From Venturia oleaginea (lineage: Eukaryota; Ascomycota; Dothideomycetes; Venturiales; Venturiaceae), in the NCBI GenBank assembly GCA_013176395.1, contig JABMLP010000008.1:186001-250000 (forward strand): a stretch of 64,000 nt of DNA, written 5' to 3'. Below are positions 12,717-23,928 of the stretch, piece after piece. Position 1 is the first letter of the stretch; each line of letters opens with the position of its first letter. The notes under the pieces were generated by a model, which worked only from the letters and a program-made list of their open reading frames with translations, ran no database searches and was not told where the DNA came from. Position numbers and translations under genes: made by a program.

Positions 12717-14676
12717 ATGGCAACAGTCGCAATTGCTCCAGCTCCAGCACGAGTCCTCAAAAGGAGCCTCGATCAGGAATCAGTTGATCCAAACCCACCC
12801 GTAAAGCGACCAAGACATTTGAATTTCGAGAAATGCTCTTTCTGTCGGAAGGACAAGAGACGTGTTTGTGCACCGATTCTGGCAGACTGAGACTCTATCA
12901 ATTCATGCTTCCAGTGCCAAAGAGCAGGCCAATGGCCCGATGCAAAGTGTCAGCGATGCATCGATAAAGCGTTCGACAGCTCTGAGCCCATCAGCGGCAA
13001 AGTTGCCAAAGTCTCGAAGCCTTCTGACCGCGAGACGGATCGTCACGACGACGATGATGGCTTGCTAGAACGCATTCGACATATGTGAGACAACTTTGCG
13101 ATGGTGCCTTTTTGATTGCTGTGCTAATCATATGGGTATTACAGTCAGAACCAGAGCTGCTGGATTCAAGATCAGCAGTCCATCAGGCGCGACGTCGATG
13201 CTATATATCACAACTACCTCGAATACTCGGATGCTGAGGCTTCGCGTCGATATCACAATTCGTGACTCTGGTTGATGAAGCGGAAGAGGAAATCGTAATC
13301 TCGAGACGGGATCTCTTCCAGGTTCTCAAATCATCTCGGGAACTTCTTTACACCCAGATTCTTTCCAGTCTGCTTCCAGGAGCAGGCTTGTCGGACGTAT
13401 CTCGCATCGAACCGGACCTTGTGAGCGAGGAAAGGCTTGACTTTGTTGCTGAACAGATTGATGAGCTTCATGGCCTGGGCGCTACCGGGCTTGCAAAAGC
13501 CATGCAAAAATCTTTGGTAACGACCTTGGCGCTCATACTCGACATGGCGCCACTGAGATTGCACCGCGAGGCTGACAAGCTCAACCAGCTCGACGCTGAA
13601 TTTTCATCCGCCATCTCTGAAGAGTTAGACGAGTTCGGTTTTAGTCCATTTCCACTCCTTTTACGGGCTACAAACCTAGTCGATTGCAGCATCATCAAAG
13701 CAATCTTGAATCAGTACAAGCAAGAGCCAACGAGGACAGATTCCATTGGCCGTTCTGCCTTGCACGTAGCCCTCGAGCGGCCACGCCATTCCAAGGAGGT
13801 TGTGGCTTCGCATGGTCGAGTCCAAAGAATTGTGCTTACCCATGACGATTGTCGGATTGTTAAAGCACTCCTCGACTGAGGAGTTCCTATCGGGACACGT
13901 GATATCTTTGGCCGGACAGCGTTACACCTCGCCTGTTTCAACAATCTGAGCATCCAAGCCGTGCAATTGCTAATCGAAGCGTCAAAGCACGACGTGGTGG
14001 GCCAAACAGCCTTTCTGTGGGCTGTGAAGAAGAGTAACATGGAGGTTGCTAAACGACTGCTTGCCACAGGAAACATCGACGTGAATACAGGGAACAAATT
14101 GGGCTGCACGCCATTGTACTTTGCCATAAAAGCGAGTGAGGAGGGCATGGTTCGAATGCTCCTTGCCCGCGATGATATTGCACCTTCAGCCGGCGAAAGA
14201 GGAGAGCTGAGCCCGCTGACATGTGCGCCGGCCAAATGGGACATGGAGATTCTTCTGATGCAGCACCGCGGTTCGGCATAAACGACAACCATTTCGCTCC
14301 GGAGGACAGTACCGACTGGCGCAGTCTGCTGTCATTGGCAGCCACAAATGGCGAAGACCACGCCGTGACATTTCTCCTGGCAGTGGATGGTATCGATGCC
14401 AGCACCAAGAGTCGGCTGGGTATGACGGCACTGGACTTTGCAAGGGACGAAGGTCATGGAGGAATCGTGACACTTTTAGAAGACCATAGGCAACAACAAG
14501 AATGCCTCACGAGGGTGGTTCCTGTGGTGGTGGTAGAGGACGATGAGGGTAGGGACGTGGATGATCCCGTTGTGGTTAGTAGTAGTAAAGAGGCAGAGGC
14601 AGAGACGAAAGATACCATCAACGTAACCGGACACGAGGAGGCGACAAATGAAGAAAGCGAGATACCGAAATACTAA
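12717..14676 (+). pseudogene. Decayed Cys-motif/ankyrin-repeat protein gene
   Basis: The first exon (12717-12863) encodes a Lys/Arg-rich lead and CSFCRKDKR. It splices with a GTTTGT donor to a CAG at 12914, giving a continuing CQRAGQWPDAKCQRCIDKAF, the C-X2-C ... WP..KC.RC motif found at the N-terminus of many fungal proteins. A second intron (GTGAGA at about 13085 to CAG before 13145) leads into a coiled-coil-like region. From 13262 the frame is offset by one base. It then encodes an ankyrin-type domain with TALHLACFNN, TPLYFAIKASEEG and TALDFARDEGH repeats. Lesions are a frame break near 13260, a TGA at 13877-13879 where related repeats would have Arg (CGA to TGA), a likely short deletion near 13985 and a second frame break near 14270. 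The tail is acidic. The inactivation looks point-mutational; no transposon lies inside. Confidence 0.75.
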
Positions 14677-15145
14677 GTAACGATGCCAACAAGCTAGATA
14701 GATAATATCCAAGAGGAGTTCTCATAACGGTAGAACCTTCGAACAATCCTCAGTTACCGACGCTACTATATCCGGGGTATCTCTAGCAAAGAAAGCCATC
14801 CAACCAGCTAATTTAAGTCTGGAGACCTGGAGAATAATCTCTACTACTACAACCCTCCCGATTATCGTATCTGTACGTTACATTCATTCCTTCATATAAT
14901 TGTACCACCGAAATCTCCCCCTATTCAAATAATAACAGGGAACCAAAAATACACAAACTAAACCCAACTATCACAAACAGCATCACACGTATCCAAAGTA
15001 CTAAGAACCACCGACTAAAGTAGCTATTCAAATCGTCGCCTTCGGCTTAGGCAAGGCGTAGCGGGTAGGGTATTCATAACGATTACAGTCTTCACCAGTA
15101 TTACACAGGTAATAAAAATAATTACAACAAGAGAAAATCCCAAAA
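14677..15145. other. Intergenic, AT-rich
   Basis: Nothing gene-like is visible. The plus strand is A/C-rich with several atacaaac/aataac stretches, consistent with convergent 3' flanks. Confidence 0.4.
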
Positions 15146-15555
15146 CTACCTCAATACCAAAGGCAAGGTAAACAAAGCCATCCCATCCATCCAACCAGAA
15201 CAATCAAAATCCAACCCATTCAAAAAGTCCCATACCCCCCCTCCCACCCCTCCAAAAGCCCTCTCCCCCTCCCCCTCCCTCCAACCCCCAAAAAACCCAT
15301 CCCCAACCCCATCCCCCAACCTCTCCCACTCTAACCCCACCAAATCCAACCCCTCAAGCCCCACCACTTCATCAACAAAAACAGCAAACCTCCCCTCCAA
15401 ATTCTCCTTCAACACCGTCTCCCCGCCGGAACAAACGCAAGCAGATTCTCCGTCAACGTTTCCGAGCCGAGCGATCTCGACCTGCGACTGCCCGTGTACT
15501 CGATATTGGGTGAAAGGGACGTAAACGGTGACACTGACGCCGTTGAGGGGAGGGT
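15146..15555 (-). CDS. Possible last exon of an unidentified minus-strand gene
   Basis: The minus strand is open from 15555 to a stop at 15146. It begins directly after CTGCTAACATCCCAG, a textbook branch point plus acceptor, at 15569-15556. It would encode about 135 residues: first a plausible folded stretch (VSVTVYVPFTQYRVHGQSQV), then a Gly/Glu/Trp-rich tail that reflects the C/T-rich plus strand. I could not find the upstream exon with confidence; the GGAAA repeat would fall in its intron. The family is not recognised. It could be chance openness in skewed sequence. Confidence 0.3.
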
Positions 15556-15625
15556 CTGGGATGTTAGCAGGGTAGTCTGGAAGTGTGGTGTGGTGTGGTA
15601 TGGGACGAGATCAGGGACAGGACAG

Positions 15626-15748
15626 GGAAGGAAAGGAAAGGAAAGGAAAGGAAAGGAAAGGAAAGGAAAGGAAAGGAAAGGAAAGGAAAGGAAAGGAAAG
15701 GAAAGGAAAGGAAAGGAAAGGAAAGGGAAGGAAAGGAAAGGGAAGGAA
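15626..15748. repeat. GGAAA pentanucleotide microsatellite
   Basis: About 24 near-perfect copies of the pentamer GGAAA on the plus strand (TTTCC on minus), with slight interruptions at the right end. On the minus strand it forms a long pyrimidine tract upstream of the acceptor at 15556. Confidence 0.95.
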
Positions 15749-15989
15749 AAGGAGAGGTGTGAGATATCATATCGGAAAAGGTCTAGTTTAGGTTGATTTC
15801 TTCCGTCTTATTCCCGGCGAATGAAATGGTGTATGTATGCATCGCAGCGTCCACAAAATCACCAATGCGGCGCCCTCAATCCTACAAACGAACTCTCCTC
15901 CGTCGCCTTTTCTTTCTTGCGCCGTCCAGCCAACTAAAAATGACGCACCCGCAAATCAGCCAGCATTCCCAAAAGTCAAAGAGATCGAA

Positions 15990-18900
15990 CTACTGAAAAC
16001 GGCTGCCAAAACTAGGCATTGTCTTCGGCTTAGGACGACCTACCTCCAACTGAATGTGTCGGTGCAAATGCACAAGCCAATCAACATAACTCTGTGCCTC
16101 ATTATTCCTGTCCTCGGTCAAACACCTTGCAAACTCATACTCCGCTCCATCCAGCCCTTGTCGTGCAAGCTGGATGGTCAGACCCTTGCTCCCTCTCGCC
16201 TCTTCCAAAAAGGCGAGGATGTTTCGAACCTGGCAATTGAGGTGCGTCTCCAGAACCGGGATTTGGTTCATAAAGGCATCGAGCGATTTAAGCGAGTCAA
16301 ATGCGGGACCGAAGAGATCTTCGATGAGGTTGGGTGAAACGCTTTGGTGCAGCCATAAGAGACAGGTTTGGCCGTTGTCGACGATGTAGACACCCCCTTC
16401 TTCGACTTTAGAAAAGGATGCGCGGATTGAGGAGGGCACGCGGAGGTGGCCGTTTTCGTTTGCGAATCCGTCGCCGTCCGCGAGGTTGTGGAGGGAGTAA
16501 ATCCTTGGGTACAAGTAGAGAGACATCTCCATCGGTCCCATCGATTTGATCATCCGTAAATCGTGGACACGGCGATCTGTGGGTTCTTTGCCGCCTTTGA
16601 AAGCTCTGCATTTCAGAAGCGCGAGCATGTACATGCTAAACTCTTTAAGATTCTCGGGTATGACCAGTTGTCCTGTTGGGTGAGTAGACGAAAAGTTCTT
16701 TCGGTACCCGGCTAGAATATCGACTGTCTTCTCTGTGATCGCGGCACGAACATCTTTCAGCGATCGTTCTGGTATCCGCGATGCAGCCTCCTTGGCCATT
16801 ATAGTAACGATCGCATCTTGATCAACAAATTTGATGGCCTCACCACCACTCTCCGCGACACTGGCCACGAGATTGTGACATCTGACGCGTCGTTGGCCGC
16901 CAGCCGTCGTGTAAAGCAGAGCGCTCTGGAAATGGGCATCCAATTTTGGGTCCAACTTTCCATCGTAACCGAACATGACACCGATGGCCTTGTCAGCATC
17001 AATGACACCGAATTCGAGATCTGAGGCGAAGGAATGTTGTGTAAAATTGCCATGGTAAGCAGCAATTTGGAGTCCATTGGAGCATCGAACTTTTATTAGA
17101 GCCTGGAAACCAGTGTCTCGTTTCACTGTGTGTTTGATCTCCTTGGACAAGCGCAATGAGTCTCTCGGTGAATGGAAATTTGGGTAATGGAAGACCTCGC
17201 CTCCAGTTTTGGCAGAGATGTGGCCTATATGAAAGTCAGCAGATGGCACAACAATTCGAAACAACGCAAGAACTCACCGATAGTCGCAACATCAAGATAG
17301 CCACCGCTTGGTGCAGCAAGGAAGAAGTCAGCGCCAATACCGTGTTCCACCATCATGTTCGCCAGTTTGATGTAGCCGGGATGTTCAGTACTAAGTAACT
17401 TCTTCTCTGCATCGGTTCCGGCAACGGCAGAATTGTCATCTCTCAAGAACAGCCGCCCTCGTCCCCAGGTCGGCAACGCAGCAAGTGAGCAGATGATTTT
17501 TCCACCAGTCTCCTTCATCGCTGATGCAGCAGCTTCAAGTGCTGGCAAAAGCGCCGGTTCGGGATTCTTGAGCCCATTGTTGATATTCGGGTTGAACATT
17601 TGTGGAAGCTGGTTGAGTAATTGTGTGATGCAGGTTTTCGATTCTTCTGGATCCACGAACAAGCCATCGTCGAACGGAACGAACGGATCTTCAATGTCTG
17701 GCATAACCATCATTTGTGCTTGGTCCAGCCTCGGGCTCAGATTGTAAAAGTGCATTTGCCTGTCGAATGTGACGATTCCAACTTTTGTGCCTTTGGGTAA
17801 CACTGGTTTCGCCTCGCCATTCTCGTCTACTTGTTCACTCTGCCCACTGTACAATGCGCTCATAATTCCTTCGCATACCCCATCCAAGTATCCCTTGTTG
17901 ACTGATTCTTCGGTGACATCGATCAAAAACAGCCATCGCATTGGAACTGGCTCTTTCGTCCAGTACTCCCGGGGAACCACAAAGTCAACCGTTCCGAGAG
18001 TAAGCTCAGGTCGCTGCTGTCGATCCACACGAACACCACTTGGATCTGTGGGTGAAAAGAATTCCATAGGCGTGTCATTCGGAAACGTACACAGATTGCA
18101 AATGAATTTATTTCCACCGGATTTGAAAGTCATGAAAGGATTTACGTAGGCTCGACACCGTCTACATCTTGGTGGACCAGCGTCGCCAAAGTCGAGAACT
18201 GGTATCTCTCTCTCGCCTTCTTGCAGAGGAGCCAGAGGCTGTAAGATGAGGCCCAGAGGAAGTCCTATCGATGCCAAAGCTTCTGCTGAAGCAGGAATAT
18301 GGGTCATTGTGAGTCGTGCGAACTTGGGGGAGGAATTGCCCTGGTCAAGAGCAACGAATGGGACAGCGGCAGGAGGGGGCACGTGGTTTTCCATAGTGGG
18401 AAACATATGGTTGAGATAATATTGAGCAGGAATGTCTCGCGATCTTGGTATGCTCGGTATGGATTCTGGGTCAACGCGACCTTGAGCAGAAGACGCGACG
18501 GGTGTAGGATCTGGCGTGGCCGCTGAGAAGGCTGGATTGACTGGTGCTGGGAATTGGTTCATCGCCGGTGTAATCTGTTGTCCTCCATATCCTCCTTGCG
18601 GCGTAACACTACCTTGAGACAGAAACTGTGCTGGTTGCGCAGGGCTTAGTGGTGACATGCCATTGAATGCTTGTGATGACCCAGGTCCAGACGATATGTC
18701 ATGATAGGCGTGGCGGTCTTTCTTCTTGCGGACGCTGCCTGCCCCATCTCCTGCTATTGCCATCCCTCCCATTTGTGAAGCGAGTCCTGCTGTTGGATCG
18801 TAGGGCGCAACTCCAGGCTGTTGCGGTGGGAAGTAGCTTGCAGGGTCTTGCTGTTGTTGCTGATATGGTGATTGTTGATATGCTCCATAGGTGGCTGTCG

Positions 18901-19063
18901 GAGGTGCAGCAGAATAAGCAGAGCCAGATTGCTGGTATCCCGCCGGACTTGGGGCGACTGGAAGGCGAGGTTGTCCTGGTGGTCCTTGTCCTGGTTTTCG
19001 ATCGTAGGGAGATGCAGCAGGCTGCTGGTCGCCCATGGCATGGTACATGCTGTAATCGCTCAT
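15990..19063 (-). CDS. sec24: COPII coat subunit SEC24
   Basis: SEC24 is the cargo-binding subunit of the inner COPII coat and pairs with SEC23 at ER exit sites. Exon 1 is 19063-17278 and exon 2 is 17224-15990. A 53-nt intron (GTGAGT ... ATAG) splits the ATIG|HIS codon in phase 1. The total is 1006 residues, the expected size. Domains in order are a disordered Pro/Gln/Tyr-rich N-terminus (about 1-200), a zinc finger with Cys-X2-Cys-X18-Cys-X2-Cys (CRRC ... CNLC) near residues 300-325, the trunk with RWLFLIDVTEESV, the beta-sandwich starting around GGYLDVATIG, the helical domain and a C-terminal gelsolin-like domain with VYIVDNGQTCLLWLHQSVSP. The gene ends in PSFGSRFQ. The ATG at 19063 is the first in frame and begins MSDYSMYHAMG. 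The gene is intact. Confidence 0.96.
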
Positions 19064-19429
19064 GGTGTTGTCCTGCCCTTTGGGTTTCCTTCACTGCTCT
19101 TTCTATTCGACTCCTTTTAAGCCAGCTGTCCTTTTCCAACAAGGGGCGCTATAAATCGTAGGTCCGGGCTACGGAAGGGACATGATCGTGCGAATTATTT
19201 GTGCGAACTTTTATCCATCCTAATGAGGATTCTGGATTTGGTCGGGTGAATGTCGAGTAAGTTAAGGTTTTTGGAGTCTGTACGAGGATCAAAGACGTGG
19301 CCGTTTTGGTAGTAGCTCCACTACTCCGGAGTAGCGAGATACCGATCTTGTATCCGTAAACTGGCACGAGTGGTTCGACGCGTTATCGATCACACCTGTC
19401 AACGTTCAAATCTGTCGACAAGATTAATT

Positions 19430-19462
19430 CCCATCATTGGCCCATCATTGGCCCATCATTGG
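19430..19462. repeat. Three tandem 11-bp repeats (cccatcattgg)
   Basis: The unit cccatcattgg occurs three times head to tail without a mismatch. It lies about 370-400 bp upstream of the SEC24 start and could be a factor-binding array or simple slippage. Confidence 0.9.
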
Positions 19463-19561
19463 CAATTATGGGCCCAAGGAATGAAACTCTGATTTCCACA
19501 ATAATTATATAAACTACATCCCCATAATTTTCTCCTGCGAGTTGAGAGAAAGGGCGCAACG

Positions 19562-19631
19562 TCGAGAGAAGCTTGCAACATTGAGAGAAGCTTGCAACAT
19601 GGAGAGAAGCTTGCAACATTGAGGAAAGCTT
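19562..19631. repeat. Tandem 19-bp repeats containing aagcttgcaaca
   Basis: Three copies of a 19-bp unit (variants of ttgagagaagcttgcaaca) are followed by a partial fourth. Copies differ at one or two bases. It lies about 500 bp upstream of SEC24. Confidence 0.9.
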
Positions 19632-20012
19632 ATCCAAGAGAAACTTCGTCGCTGTCAGAAGTGCAAAGGACTCGAACTATCTGCTAATCGTATTGAAATT
19701 TTGTCTACTCGGTATATAGTATCACACCTTCGCATATTCCCACTACTAGTACCATCCGATCCCTCCCAAATTGAAAATCGTAACGTACACCAGCCCTGCT
19801 GTCTTGAAGTACCCTTTGCCCTCCCAGATTCGAATCAAGATAGATGACCCAACCGCAACCGTACAAATCAATCCATGAAAATCATTTCACCACCAACGCC
19901 ATGCTGCCTATACATGTCCGAAACTTGAACTCAATACGAGAGTGAACAAAGAGGGATATCACCGCTCAAGCTAAATGTCAAATAAGGAAACCAAAATATC
20001 AAACAAGCAAGT

Positions 20013-23000
20013 CTACTTCCATGTTCGCTCGCTACCTCCGGAAATGAATCCCAGACTGCTTATTCTTCCTCCTACACGGCTCAGCCTGCCGCCTGCTCGA
20101 CTGGGCGTTCGATTGCTGCCGTTTTCCACAATAGTGTTGCTGACGGTCCTTTTGGGTTGGGGCAGCATGCTGATTCTCCTTCCAGCCATCGAGGTGGATG
20201 GTCTGATCTTGGGCAACATTTGTGACGGGCTGTCCTCGACAGAAGGCTCGGCATCAGAGTCCAGCTTTGATTCACTGTCACGATGGGCCTGAACCGAACT
20301 CGCCCTACGACTGGGATTTGTGAGCGTAGCATCCGATGCTGGTGATCTTATCGAGCGCGCATATGGAGAGGGTGAAGGAGAAGCACCAATGCCAGGAACA
20401 GAACCAGGTGAAATATACACAGAAGAGCGAGGTAAATGACTGGAACTTTTGGGCGACATAATACCAGACGCTGCCTTTGGCGGGTGTGACAAAGGTGCAC
20501 TGTCAGATAATCTTTTTGGTCGACCAGTCGAAGAGGCCTGTGGTTTTGCGCGAGGCACTGTTGACGGCGATCGATTCGAAGTCAGAGCTGATGGCGGTCG
20601 AACAGCCAGCATATTGTTGCTCACACTTTGCCCTAGAGGCGAAGGCTGCGGGAATGGACTCAAGCTAGAACGCGGAGCACGCTGGCAGGGCGTCAAGTTA
20701 CCGCTGCGATACGGTGACGGGGTTGTGAGAGAGAGTGGTTTGAAATTGTGACCAATCGGGGTTCCGTCCAAATTTGTGGACGTATTCCATCGCGGCTTGG
20801 AATTCGAAGGCTTGCCAACATTCTCAAAGTAGTCGATCGACCGGGAGACGCTACGTGGAGTGCTCGACGTAGGTGGTGAGTACAATCGGGATGAAACACC
20901 ACTGACCGCTCTACCAGTCTGTACGCTGGATCGCGAGACTGGTGTCTTCCGTGGCAATGGAGTCTGTGAGTTCTGACTCGAAACCATGGATGCAGGCATA
21001 CTCGAGTATCGCTTGCCTGTTGCTGTTGATCTGGTGGCCGTACTACTTGTGGAGCTTCCTTGTCGAGATTTACCATATGGAATGCCTAAGCCCTGCTCGC
21101 TGCTTTGTCGACTGAGTAGAACCACCGACGAGGCTGGAGAGCTCCCAGGAGTGTCAAACAAGTTGCCCCCAACACTGCTGCTCACTGATCGTTGTTCGGA
21201 AAGAATCGTGGAGACGGAGTCTCGCAGGTTGTTGTGGCCCTTTGATATCTGCATCTGCTCCAAGGCAAAGTCCATGCCCTTGATGTGTGCCCCGAGATCT
21301 GCCCACTTCTGTTGCATATCTGCTTGTAGCCTGAGAATCTCGCCATTCACTGTGAGTCTTTGTTTGACACCGCGATCAATTATGCCCAACACCTGCTCAA
21401 TAGCAGGGCCGTAGTGAGTTTTCTTCGCCTCGTAGCTCTCGATCTTTTTCACCAGTCCAGTAGGGTTGGTGTGCTGGATACCTTCATCGAGGGAGTCGCG
21501 TAGCTTGATAATGCTTCGTTCCACTGACTCGCTCATTTTCAAAGCCTTCTCGCTAGCCTTGCGGAAAATAACGACCCAGCGATCTTCGCCCAGCTCCTTT
21601 CTCAATGACTCGGCATCCATCTCGAGCTTCTTGTACTTGGCCTCGAGGTACTCTTGTCTCCTCTCAAGCTCATCACATCCAGTTGGGAAGACAGGCGTCG
21701 CACGCTGTAAGAAGGCTGAAAGGCGCATCGGCAGGAAGTCGAGGGAAGCGCGCAGTGGCTGCATTCTGGCAAAAAGTCCGACAAGATTTTTGTCGTCCTC
21801 GGATTGAGCGACTGGCGCGGGCAAGGGATCTTCTCTCGCGTTCCGCAACGGCGCTTCCTCGACGATGGTCTCTAACTCGTTGATATCTAGCCCCTGGGCA
21901 GGCTCTGCCATAGCTTCCATCATGCCGCGATGCCTTCGCTCTTCCATCTCAAATATCAATCTTGACAGAGCTTCCACCTCCTGACCAATTTCACCCAGCA
22001 CATTATTCCACATCTCTTCCCACTCCATAGCGACCTCGACCTGCTCCTTGACACCTTGCAAGGTGAGTTTAATTTGTTTCCAGTCTTTTAAAATCTTGTC
22101 CATTTGATCCACGATTGTTTGTAGATATTCGGCCGGCAGTGTTTGTATGTCATCCCTGGTTTCCAGTTGCTCGATGGCAGTTACATAGACATCAATCAGG
22201 CCTTCGAATCGACGAATCGCAGAGTCCACGTCTCCCAGACCTTCACGGCCACCAGCTGCAGCCCATTCAACATCGTCCTCGGCGTCAAGTCCATCAAGTA
22301 CATCAGAGACGTTCTTGATCCAGATTTTGATCTGGTTTGACGCATCGACGAGTGCCCGTACTGCGCCAGTCGAGGTAGGGATGGCTGCTATACTCGAGGC
22401 GAGCGAAGATGCTTGCGGCAATTTTATCGAGGTAAGCTGTGACAACTGGTTCGCGAATGATGCCCGTGAAAGCGTGTATATTGACCCTGTCCTCGAGAGA
22501 TTGTGTCCAGGATTGAAGTAAATGGATTCTTGGTCAGATATATTTTCCAATCGCGATTCGTTTGGATCTCCTTCATGGTATGAATTGCGATAGGAAGGTG
22601 GATCGTCCTTTGGTGGTGGAGTCGGCGGTCTCTCGTGTTCCATTGTGCTTCCGTCCTCCAATACAAATCCATTCCGTGACGAGCCTCGCGATTTTCCCGG
22701 ATCAGGCAACCTGTATTTCTGCGTGTCCACGTGCTGATCTTCGTTTTCCGAGTCGGATGGTACCATTCTATCGCTCACGCTGATTATGGAAGAGACATCG
22801 CTGCCGTGCACGGGTGCGCCAGCCATCTGAACGGCCGCAAAGAAGTCGTCCTCGCCGAGTGATGGTAGGGACAGGCCCAATTGAGGCGCCGCTGGCCCTG
22901 ACCAGGCTCTTCCTCTCGCAATTGTGTTCTCTTGCTCCCTGCGCAGTTGCTCAATTCTCCTGATGTCGTCCTCGGGTATCCGGCCAACCTCGATGGTCGC

Positions 23001-23315
23001 TGCCTGGTGTGACTGTCGAGTGATGTTCAACAACTTTCTGCGTTCGAGTAGGCCAGGGGACGGTTTTCGCAAAGATGTGAAGACGTTTGTGGGAGTTTGG
23101 ATGTTTGTCGTGTCCTCGAGAGGAGCGGATCTCCTTTGTTGTTTCTGAGTCTTATGCGCTGGCAGCGGTGATAGAAGCGTCGATGCTTCACTGGACGAAG
23201 CGCGTGATGAATCTTCAAAGACTTGGAGAGCAACACGGCTTGGTTCCTGGTCGATGTCACTGCTGCTCGGCGTCGCAGGTTGTCCGCTTGAATGAGCTGA
23301 TGACAGGTCTGACAT
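20013..23315 (-). CDS. kar9: KAR9-like spindle-positioning protein
   Basis: KAR9 links astral microtubule plus ends to actin-based transport and orients the spindle and nucleus. A single 3303-nt exon encodes 1100 residues. The middle third (about 310-700) is helical, with IKIWIKNVSDVLDGLDAEDD, DQMDKILKDWKQIKLTL and VEVAMEWEEMWNNVLGEIG, which I recognise as the KAR9 family core. The remaining two thirds are disordered Ser/Pro/Arg-rich regions. The C-terminal 350 residues hold many Ser-Arg/SxxP stretches (for example TPVSRSSVQTGR and GRPKRLSDSAP), suited to EB1-type binding and Cdk phosphorylation. The start MSDLSSAHSSGQ is the first Met. The gene shows no lesion. Confidence 0.85.
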   Translation of the reverse strand: MSDLSSAHSSGQPATPSSSDIDQEPSRVALQVFEDSSRASSSEASTLLSPLPAHKTQKQQRRSAPLEDTTNIQTPTNVFTSLRKPSPGLLERRKLLNITRQSHQAATIEVGRIPEDDIRRIEQLRREQENTIARGRAWSGPAAPQLGLSLPSLGEDDFFAAVQMAGAPVHGSDVSSIISVSDRMVPSDSENEDQHVDTQKYRLPDPGKSRGSSRNGFVLEDGSTMEHERPPTPPPKDDPPSYRNSYHEGDPNESRLENISDQESIYFNPGHNLSRTGSIYTLSRASFANQLSQLTSIKLPQASSLASSIAAIPTSTGAVRALVDASNQIKIWIKNVSDVLDGLDAEDDVEWAAAGGREGLGDVDSAIRRFEGLIDVYVTAIEQLETRDDIQTLPAEYLQTIVDQMDKILKDWKQIKLTLQGVKEQVEVAMEWEEMWNNVLGEIGQEVEALSRLIFEMEERRHRGMMEAMAEPAQGLDINELETIVEEAPLRNAREDPLPAPVAQSEDDKNLVGLFARMQPLRASLDFLPMRLSAFLQRATPVFPTGCDELERRQEYLEAKYKKLEMDAESLRKELGEDRWVVIFRKASEKALKMSESVERSIIKLRDSLDEGIQHTNPTGLVKKIESYEAKKTHYGPAIEQVLGIIDRGVKQRLTVNGEILRLQADMQQKWADLGAHIKGMDFALEQMQISKGHNNLRDSVSTILSEQRSVSSSVGGNLFDTPGSSPASSVVLLSRQSSEQGLGIPYGKSRQGSSTSSTATRSTATGKRYSSMPASMVSSQNSQTPLPRKTPVSRSSVQTGRAVSGVSSRLYSPPTSSTPRSVSRSIDYFENVGKPSNSKPRWNTSTNLDGTPIGHNFKPLSLTTPSPYRSGNLTPCQRAPRSSLSPFPQPSPLGQSVSNNMLAVRPPSALTSNRSPSTVPRAKPQASSTGRPKRLSDSAPLSHPPKAASGIMSPKSSSHLPRSSVYISPGSVPGIGASPSPSPYARSIRSPASDATLTNPSRRASSVQAHRDSESKLDSDAEPSVEDSPSQMLPKIRPSTSMAGRRISMLPQPKRTVSNTIVENGSNRTPSRAGGRLSRVGGRISSLGFISGGSERTWK

Positions 23316-23727
23316 TATTGTCCTGAGCTTGGACTAGCGTTTAATTCTCGTTTCTTTTTCGCGGAGAGAACTCTCACAGGCAGCTCCCCTGTCAAGAGGC
23401 GCTTTATGAGCTGGAAACAAATGAAAGGTGAGGGCGACAGGCGACGGACGTGAATTGAATTGAGTATTTACATCAGTCACAACAGGGACCTAGGTGAGAA
23501 TGCTTGCAGGCATGCTGCAGCCATAAGCAGTCTCGATACTGTGTGTTGACAGCAAACGCGTAACAACCCTGGCCAACTTTATTTATCATGCAGGGCAGCG
23601 TAGGTTGTACCAAACATTGTGTCTCTCTGCTCTAGTACACCAGGACCAAGCCTACAAATAGCTGACGAGAGATTCTCCAATCGTAGACTGTATCCAAGAT
23701 AAAACTACAATAATCTACACTCACCGT

Positions 23728-23928
23728 TTAAGCACTCGCCCCTGCTTCCTTGTCCTTCAGCGCAGGAAAGGGCAAACCCCTCTTGATAGCCGTACCCTTG
23801 ATGTCAACACGGGTAGGGAGCACATGCTGGACGCGATCAACCCAGAAGAACCACAAATCGATCCGCTGTACCACAGTGTTGCTCGGAGGATGTATGCAAC
23901 GCAGATCCGAAGAAAGACATTGTGAAAC
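23728..23928 (-). CDS. Possible terminal exon of an unidentified gene
   Basis: On the minus strand 67 codons are open from just after TTTTAG (acceptor) at 23931-23929 to a TAA at 23730-23728. The product has protein-like composition: DLWFFWVDRVQHVLPTRVDI, then GTAIKRGLPFPAL and a charged end. Upstream there is a GTGAGA donor with a CTGATTAAT branch candidate, but the exon before it hits a stop in the needed frame within 12 nt, so the model is incomplete. The family is not recognised. Confidence 0.35.
   Translation of the reverse strand, partial: VSQCLSSDLRCIHPPSNTVVQRIDLWFFWVDRVQHVLPTRVDIKGTAIKRGLPFPALKDKEAGASA

Larger units (their letters stand above)
19064..20012. promoter_or_regulatory. 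SEC24 upstream region and KAR9 3' flank, with short tandem repeats
   Basis: This 0.95 kb lies between two minus-strand genes, so it should hold the SEC24 promoter and the KAR9 terminator region. It contains two short direct-repeat clusters listed separately. I see no open frame worth calling. Confidence 0.5.

Noticed and set aside
15494..15796. Plus-strand frame of Gly-Lys-Glu-Arg repeats over the GGAAA array
   Set aside because: A microsatellite is open in all frames; the repeat peptides are an artefact.
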